The notes under the pieces: model-generated
The model's input: only the letters and a program-made list of their open reading frames with translations
Databases searched by the model: none
What the model was told of the DNA's origin: nothing
Program-made: the position numbers and the translations under genes
Shown here: positions 13,801 to 23,900 of the stretch, piece by piece
Layout: each line of letters begins with the position of its first letter
Position numbering within the stretch: position 1 is the stretch's first letter
NCBI GenBank assembly: GCA_035048485.1
Contig: CM068587.1
Coordinates: 54,283,501 to 54,347,500 of the forward strand
Length of the DNA stretch: 64,000 nt
Direction of reading: 5' to 3'
DNA from: Pteria penguin
Lineage: Eukaryota > Mollusca > Bivalvia > Pterioida > Pteriidae

Positions 13801-14948
13801 AGCCCAACAGACTACTCACTTTCCTCTGATACTCCTGTAGCTATTACTAATGGCAAAATCTACTCAGTGCAGCCCTATAGACTACTCACTATGCTCTGAT
13901 GCTCCTGTAGCTATTACTAATGACAAAATCTACTCAGTGCAGCCCAATAGACTACTCACTTTCCTCTGATGCTCCGGTAGCTATTACTAATGGCAAAATC
14001 TACTCAGTGCAGCCCAATAGACTATTCACTATGCTCTGAGACTCCTGTAGCTATTACTAATGGCTCAATCTACTCAGTGCAGTCCAATAGACTACTCACT
14101 ATGCTCTGACGCTCCTGTAGCTATTGCTGATGGCAAAATCTACTCAGTGCAGCCCAATAGACTACTCAGTATGCTCTAACACTCCTGTAGCTATTACTAA
14201 TGGCAAAATCTACTCAGTGCAGCCCAATAGACTATCACTATGCTCTGACGCTCCTGTAGCCATTACTAATGGCAAAATCTACTCAGTGCAGCCAAATAGA
14301 CTACTCACTATGCTCTGATGCTCCTGTAGCTACAGATGGGTGCAGTCCTAACATAACATGCACGTTAACGCAAAAAGCGGTCACGAGGACTGCTTTAGCA
14401 CACGTGCTAGGACTGCTGGACCGGACGCGTGTGCGCTCCTCGTGTTAACGCAGGAGGGAATTCGCGTTAACGCGATTTATTCCCGCGTGCGCTCGGTCCA
14501 GTCGCACGTTCACATGTCTACATGTATATTTGTAATTCTCTATGCAATACGGATGGAGAAAATTAAATGGATCTAATTGACTTACCGCGAATGTCGCCAT
14601 AAAAACGTGTATTAAATGTAATGTTAAAATCAAACCCTACATTAAGGATTTTATATGTAATACAACAATGGAAATTATCGCGTAGACATGCAATAAGGTA
14701 TATATGAAAAAAAATCCTGAGTTTATACTAGCATTATTAGATTCTAATTTCATTTATTTACTTATTTTTAATTAGTTTATTTATGTTTTTATTTCTTATT
14801 TGGTTATTCATTTATAACTAATTTATTTATGTATTTACATGTATTTCTTATTTAGGTATTTATTATTATTATTTTTAATTAAGCTATTTTCTATGATATA
14901 TGAAAATAATAATTATCATCATTATTATTATATTTATTAATTTTTATT

Positions 14949-14996
<48 letters not shown>

Positions 14997-17900
14997 GTAT
15001 TATCCTAAAAGAAGAATAAATTTCATTCAAGTCAATGTTCGGAAATTGCGTTCAATATTTTTAAAATTCATTCCTTAACTTGGAAGGGTTTTATTTAATT
15101 CTAAATATTTTACCTACACATTAATATGTTTTTCATATTTGAATATACAATGCATATATCGATTCTCCTTCAAAACCTTCTATATGAACATGTTAATACA
15201 AGTTTTAAGTTGTACACAAGCGAACGTGGCTGTCAAACACGTTCATGCGACAGTCAAGCGCGTTAACGCGGCGGTCAATTAAGTTCACGTGGAAATCTGC
15301 GTTAACGCAAACGCGTGTGCTCAGCAGTCCTGAGCGCACGAGGAAAGCAAACTTCACGTTAACGCGACGTTAACATAATGATATGTTAGGACTGCCCCTC
15401 ACTGTATTACTAATGGCAAAATCTACTCAGTGCAGCCCAATAGACTACGTACTTGGCTCTGATACTCCTGTAGCTATTACTACTGGCTTAGTCTACTCAG
15501 TGCAGCCCAATAGACTATCACTATGCTCTGATGCTCCTGTAGCTATTACTAATGGCAAAATCTACTCAGTGCAGTCCAACAGACTACTCACTATACTCTG
15601 ACACTACTGTAGATATTACTGATGGCAAAATCTACTCAGTGCAGCCCAACAGTCTAATCACTATGCTCTGACACTCCTGTAGCTATTACTAATGGCTTAG
15701 TCTACTCAGTGCAGCCCAATAGATTACTCACTATGCTCTGACACTCCTGTAGCTATTACTAATGGCTCAATCTACTCAGTGCAGCCCAACAGACTACTCA
15801 CTTTCCTCTGATGCTCCTGTAGCTATTACTAATGACAAAATCTACTCAGTGCAGCCCAATAGACTATTCACTATGCTCTGATGCTCCTGTAGCTATTACT
15901 AATGGCAAAATCTACTCAGTGCAGCCCAATAGACTACATACTTGGCTCTGAGACTCCTGTAGCTATTACTATTGGCTTAGTCTACTCAGTGCAGTCCAAT
16001 AGACTATCACTATGCTCTGATGCTCCTGTAGCTATTGCTGATGGCAAAATCTACTCAGGGCAGCCCAATAGACTATCACTATGCTCTAACACTCCTGTAG
16101 CTATTACTAATGGCAAAATCTACTCAGTGCGTCCCAATAGACTACTCACTATGCTCTGACACTCCTGTAGCTATTACTAATGGCAAAATCTACTCAGTGC
16201 GTCCCAATAGACTACTCACTATGCTCTGACACTCCTGTAGCTATTACTACTGGCTAAGTCTACTCAGTGCAGCCCAATAGATTACTCACTATGCTCTGAC
16301 ACTCCTGTAGCTATTACTAATGGCTCAATCTACTCAGTGCAGCCCAACAGTCTAATCACAATGCTCTGACGCTCCTGTAGCTATTACTAATGACAAAATC
16401 TACTCAGTGCAACACAACAGTCTAATCACTATGCTCTGATGCTCCTGTAGCTATTACTACGAGCAAAATCTACTCAGTGCAGCCCTATAGACTACTCACT
16501 ATGCTCTGACGCTCCTGTAGCTATTACTAATGGCAAAATCTACTCAGTGCAGCCCAACAGTCTAATCACTATGCTCTGATGCTCCTGTAGCTATTACTAA
16601 TGGCAAAATCTACTCAGTGCAGCCCTATAGACTACTCACTATGCTCTGATGCTCCTGTAGCTATTACTAATGGCAAAATCTACTCAGTGCAGCCCTATAG
16701 ACTACTCATTATGCTCTGATGCTCCTGTAGCTATTACTAATGGCAAAATCTACTCAGTGCAGCCCACTTGACTACGTACTTGGCTCTGACACTCCTGTAG
16801 CTATTACTACTGGCTTAGTCTACTCAGTGCAGCCCAATAGACTATCACTATGCTCTGATGCTCCTGTAGCTATTACTAATGGCAAAATCTACTCTGTGCA
16901 GTCCAATAGACTACTCACTATGCTCTGATGCTCCTGTAGCTATTACTGATGGCAAGATCTACTTAGTGCAGCCCAACAGTCTACTCACTATACTCTGACA
17001 CTCCTGTAGCTATTACTGATGACAAGATCTACTCAGTGCAGCCCAACAGTCTAATCACTATGCTCTGACATTCCTGTAGCTATTACTACTGGCAAAATCT
17101 ACTCAGTGCAGCCCAATAGATTACTCACTATGCTCTGACACTCCTGTAGCTATTACTAATAGCAAGATCTACTCAGTGCAGCCCAACAGTCTAATCACTA
17201 TGCTCAGATGCTCCTGTAGCTATTACTTATGGCTTAATCTACTCAGTGCAGCCCTATAGACTACTCACTATGCTCTGATGCTCCTGTAGCTATTACTAAT
17301 GGCAAAATCTACTCTGTGCAGTCCAATAGACTACTCACTATGCTCTGATGCTCCTGTAGCTATTACTGATGGCAAGATCTACTTAGTGCAGCCCAACAGT
17401 CTACTCACTATACTCTGACACTCCTGTAGCTATTACTGATGACAAGATCTACTCAGTGCAGCCCAACAGTCTAATCACTATGCTCTGACATTCCTGTAGC
17501 TATTACTACTGGCAAAATCTACTCAATGCAGCCCAATAGATTACTCACTATGCTCTGACACTCCTGTAGCTATTACTAATCATTATGGCAAAATCTACTC
17601 AGTGCAGCCCAACAGTCTAATCACTATGCTCTGATGCTCCTGTAGCTATTACTTATGGCTTAATCTACTCAGTGCAGCCCTATAGACTACGCACTATGCT
17701 CTGATGCTCCTGTAGCTATTACTTATGGCTTAATCTACTCAGTGCAGCCCTATAGACTACTCACTATGCTCTGATGCTCCTGTAGCTATTACTTATGGCT
17801 TAATCTACTCAATGCAGCCCTATAGACTACTCACTATGCTCTGACATTCCTGTAGCTATTACTACTGGCAAACTCTACTCAGTGCAGCCCAATAGATTAC

Positions 17901-20900
17901 TCACTATGCTCTGACACTCCTGTAGCTATTACTAATGGCAAAATCTACTGAGTGCAGCCCAACAGTCTAATCACTATGCTCTGATGCTCCTGTAGCTATT
18001 ACTTATGGCTTAATCTACTCAGTGCAGCCCTATAGACTACTCACTATGCTCTGATGCTCCTGTAGCTATTACTTATGGCTGAATCTACTCAGTGCAGCCC
18101 TATAGACTACTCACTATGCTCTGATGCTCCTGTAGCTATTACTTATGGCAAAATCTACTCAATGCAGCCCTATAGACTACTCACTATTCTCTGATGCTCC
18201 TGTAGCTATTACTTATGGCAAAATCTACTCAGTGCAGCCCAATAGACTACTCACTATGCTCTGATGCTCCTGTAGCTATTACTTATGGCAAAATCTACTC
18301 AGTGCAGCCCAATAGACTACTCATTATGCTCTGATGCTCCTGTAGTTATTACTTATGGCTTAATCTACTCAGTGCAGCCCTATAGACTACTCACTATGCT
18401 CTGATGCTCCTGTAGCTATTACTTCTGGCTTAATCTACTCAGTGCAGCCCTATAGACTACTCACTATGCTCTGATGCTCCTGTAGCTATTACTAATGGCT
18501 CAATCTACTCAGTGCAGTCCTATAGACTACTCACTATGCTCTGATGCTCCTGTAGCTATTACTTATGGCTTAATCTACTCAGTGCAGCCCTATAGACTAC
18601 TCACTATGCTCTGATGCTCCTGTAGCTATTACTTATGGCTTAATCTACTCAGTGCAGCCCTATAGACTACTCACTATGCTCTGATGCTCCTGTAGCTATT
18701 ACTAATGGCTTAATCTACTCAGTGCAGCCCTATAGACTACTCACTATGCTCTGATGCTCCTGTAGCTATTACTTATGGCTTAATCTACTCAGTGCAGCCC
18801 AACAGTCTAATCACTATGCTCTGATGCTCCTGTAGCTATTACTTATGGCTTAATCTACTCAGTGCAGCCCTATAGACTACGCACTATGCTCTGATGCTCC
18901 TGTAGCTATTACTTATGGCTTAATCTACTCAGTGCAGCCCTATAGACTACTCACTATGCTCTGATGCTCCTGTAGCTATTACTTATGGCTTAATCTACTC
19001 AATGCAGCCCTATAGACTACTCACTATGCTCTGACATTCCTGTAGCTATTACTACTGGCAAACTCTACTCAGTGCAGCCCAATAGATTACTCACTATGCT
19101 CTGACACTCCTGTAGCTATTACTAATGGCAAAATCTACTGAGTGCAGCCCAACAGTCTAATCACTATGCTCTGATGCTCCTGTAGCTATTACTTATGGCT
19201 TAATCTACTCAGTGCAGCCCTATAGACTACTCACTATGCTCTGATGCTCCTGTAGCTATTACTTATGGCTTAATCTACTCAGTGCAGCCCTATAGACTAC
19301 TCACTATGCTCTGATGCTCCTGTAGCTATTACTTATGGCTTAATCTACTCAATGCAGCCCTATAGACTACTCACTATGCTCTGACATTCCTGTAGCTATT
19401 ACTACTGGCAAACTCTACTCAGTGCAGCCCAATAGATTACTCACTATGCTCTGACACTCCTGTAGCTATTACTAATGGCAAAATCTACTGAGTGCAGCCC
19501 AACAGTCTAATCACTATGCTCTGATGCTCCTGTAGCTATTACTTATGGCTTAATCTACTCAGTGCAGCCCTATAGACTACTCACTATGCTCTGATGCTCC
19601 TGTAGCTATTACTTATGGCTTAATCTACTCAGTGCAGCCCTATAGACTACTCACTATGCTCTGATGCTCCTGTAGCTATTACTAATGGCAAAATCTACTC
19701 TGTGCAGTCCAATAGACTACTCACTATGCTCTGATGCTCCTGTAGCTATTACTGATGGCAAGATCTACTTAGTGCAGCCCAACAGTCTACTCACTATACT
19801 CTGACACTCCTGTAGCTATTACTGATGACAAGATCTACTCAGTGCAGCCCAACAGTCTAATCACTATGCTCTGACATTCCTGTAGCTATTACTACTGGCA
19901 AAATCTACTCAATGCAGCCCAATAGATTACTCACTATGCTCTGACACTCCTGTAGCTATTACTAATCATTATGGCAAAATCTACTCAGTGCAGCCCAACA
20001 GTCTAATCACTATGCTCTGATGCTCCTGTAGCTATTACTTATGGCTTAATCTACTCAGTGCAGCCCTATAGACTACGCACTATGCTCTGATGCTCCTGTA
20101 GCTATTACTTATGGCTTAATCTACTCAGTGCAGCCCTATAGACTACTCACTATGCTCTGATGCTCCTGTAGCTATTACTTATGGCTTAATCTACTCAATG
20201 CAGCCCTATAGACTACTCACTATGCTCTGACATTCCTGTAGCTATTACTACTGGCAAACTCTACTCAGTGCAGCCCAATAGATTACTCACTATGCTCTGA
20301 CACTCCTGTAGCTATTACTAATGGCAAAATCTACTGAGTGCAGCCCAACAGTCTAATCACTATGCTCTGATGCTCCTGTAGCTATTACTTATGGCTTAAT
20401 CTACTCAGTGCAGCCCTATAGACTACTCACTATGCTCTGATGCTCCTGTAGCTATTACTTATGGCTGAATCTACTCAGTGCAGCCCTATAGACTACTCAC
20501 TATGCTCTGATGCTCCTGTAGCTATTACTTATGGCAAAATCTACTCAATGCAGCCCTATAGACTACTCACTATGCTCTGATGCTCCTGTAGCTATTACTT
20601 ATGGCAAAATCTACTCAGTGCAGCCCAATAGACTACTCACTATGCTCTGATGCTCCTGTAGCTATTACTTATGGCAAAATCTACTCAGTGCAGCCCAATA
20701 GACTACTCATTATGCTCTGATGCTCCTGTAGCTATTACTTATGGCTTAATCTACTCAGTGCAGCCCTATAGACTACTCACTATGCTCTGATGCTCCTGTA
20801 GCTATTACTTATGGCTTAATCTACTCAGTGCAGCCCTATAGACTACTCACTATGCTCTGATGCTCCTGTAGCTATTACTGATGGCAAAATCTACTCAGTG

Positions 20901-23900
20901 CAGCCCTATAGACTACTCACTATGCTCTGATGCTCCTGTAGCTATTACTAATGGCTTAATCTACTCAGTGCAGCACTATAGACTACTCACTATGCTCTGA
21001 TGCTCCTGTAGCTATTACTTATGGCTTAATCTACTCAGTGCAGCCCTATAGACTACTCACTATGCTCTGATGCTCTTGTAGCTATTACTTATGGCTTAAT
21101 CTACTCAGTGCAGCCCTATAGACTACTCACTATGCTCTGACGCTCCTGTAGCTATTACTTATGGCTTAATCTACTCAGTGCAGCCCTATAGACTACTCAC
21201 TATGCTCTGATGCTCCTGTAGCTATTACTTATGGCTTAATCTACTCAGTGCAGCCCTATAGACTACTCACTATGCTCTGATGCTCCTGTAGCTATTACTT
21301 ATGGCTTAATCTACTCAGTGCAGCCCTATAGACTACTCACTATGCTCTGATGCTCCTGTAGCTATTACTTATGGCTTAATCTACTCAGTGCAGCCCTATA
21401 GACTACTCACTATGCTCTGATGCTCCCATGAGTAGTGCTACAGTACTACTGAATCAACAACTCACCTGTAAAAATTATACATGACAACAGCTGCTATGAA
21501 GGTTTTCCCTAGGCCCGTGGGTAGAGTGACCATAGTGTTCTTGAGGAGGGACTGGTGTACGATGTTATACTGGTAGTCTCTGACCGGGTAATTGGTGGGA
21601 TATATCCAAAGCTTTCCTGCTGCCTTATCAAAGCCATCAGGGGCCACAACCTGGGATAGCCCAGTACAGGAAGATAAAGACTCGGCTCCCATGGAAATGT
21701 TAAAGACGTCTGATATCCCTGCAGTCTCAGGGAAGCTATGTTGTTTTTCTTTGATTTCATCAGGATTCTCATTTGTATTGTGCACATGTATGCTGCTTGC
21801 TCCAGCACCTATTGTTCCATGTGAATCCAAAAGTCCAAGTGTCTCATCTGCAGCCTAGAAAATAAAACTGGTTTTTATGATTCTTATATTAGAATATGAA
21901 GAACTAACTTCATACTAGTATTAAAAATTTTATACCAAATAATAAAGAATAAGATATAATAAGTAGTCCTCCAAAGGGAAGTCAATTATACTAATAGAAA
22001 TAACACAAACACTCTTTGCCGCAAATTTTCGGCCTCCTGGCCTTTATCAAGCAATAGTTAGAATAGTACAGTAGATCTACGTAACATCCATCTTTACATG
22101 TCTAATATAAACAAGCTTCTGAACTCTGAACGTCATAACGTCATTATTACGCACATAAGAATGGCATTAAAATTGACTTAACATAATAATACAAGTATAA
22201 ATATAAAAACCACATCGACAGACCAACCGCCAGACCGATCAACTGACAATCTGATCGACCAACCGACCGTAAGACAGACCGACCGGGCGATAGTGGCAAA
22301 GTAACACCCCCACATTTCCGAAAAGGGGGAGGGGCCGAAAATTTGCATCAAAGAGTGTTTGTCTTAATAAAGAATGATCCTTCTCTAAAAGTAGAATTAG
22401 TGTCAATGTGAAGCATTGTGACTTATTTGTATGTTTGATTCTTGTTTTATGTCACACCAATGTACCCCATATATGTACTGGTGTACAGGTATATGTTTTG
22501 GTGTACTGGTATATGGAGATGGCATCAGCTGGATGCAGTGCACAGCCATTTTGACCTATGCAAAGGATCCATTCAAAGCACCGTGACACTGAATTCCGGT
22601 TTTTATTGTCATATCTGAATGACAGGACACAGTGAGGGATCTTTCATGTATTACTTCTACCATGATAAGGGACCTGGGTTTTACTGCCTCATTTGAAAGA
22701 CATAGATGAGCCATTGGTGAAAATTGAATTTGGCTTCATTTGACTTGTGGTTACAGGAGCTCCAAGGTCAATCCATGACCTGTACCACTAAACCTGGCAC
22801 CATTTGACTTGTGGTTACAGAAGCTCCAAGGTCAATCCATGACTTTTACCACTAAGTTGAAGACATTACCAACCTATCATTCTACTAGAGTTTCTGAAGA
22901 GTCTGAGGTTCACTGACCATATCTTTTTCAATGTTTTATCACCTTCACTACGTCTAGATTTGTATGTGGAACTGTGTTAAATTATAATATCTATTACACA
23001 TTACTTTTCTAGCATCAGTTAGTACATCAAACAGACTCATCATCATAATGGCTACAAAAATGAGAGAAAAATAGAGCTTTAAGATTTTCATGACTGCTGT
23101 AATTGTGATTGAACTTGTAATAACAATTCCTACATTGAGTGTATTGGGCAGCATGCATTTATCATTCCAGTGAAGTTTCATAAAGTTCCCTAGAATCAAA
23201 ACAGTTTTGTTAATTAAGATTCATCATACCTGCCATAAATATGAGAAAATTTTAAAATATCATGTATTGTCAAATACCGGTAACAGTGAAGAAGCATTGA
23301 TGAATACATGTACATGTGATAAAATTACATTTTTTTTATTTTTAACTCTTTCTTATTTTTCAGAAGGGTAAAGGTGCTTGTAAATTAAAGTAACTGAGCT
23401 TTCTTGATAGCACTTAATTCTTCCCAATGTGTTTGTAAGTGCAGAATTTGTCAGCATCAAATCTGTTTTGTTCCATACCTGTACCAGTATGTCATCATCG
23501 TCGTCTTCTTCACACAAATCTATCACACCACTGGATCCACCAACAGTTGGTCTCTTTCCATCATTAGAGTCAATATGGCTGGCTGTAACGTTAAAAAACA
23601 TTCATGGGTATCTGGTGTATCTGATATTGACATAATCTGCAATTTAGCGTAAATATACTTTTTTTTTGTTTGTTTGTTTGATTATTGTTTTACGTCACTC
23701 CACGATTATTTCACGTATATGGTGACGGCATCTGCCTGATGCATTGCATACAAATTTAGACCTTTGCAACGGACCCACCCGAAGCAGTGAGGGATCTTTT
23801 ACGTGCCACGCCTACCGTGACACGGGACCTCGGTTTTTACTGTCTCATCCGAAAGACAGAACACCGGTGTGCCCCGGGCGGGAGTCAAACCCGCGACCTC

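Noticed and set aside
13640..21427. CRISPR array
   Set aside because: Units are contiguous 70-bp near-copies with no unique spacers and no cas genes, in an intron of an animal gene.
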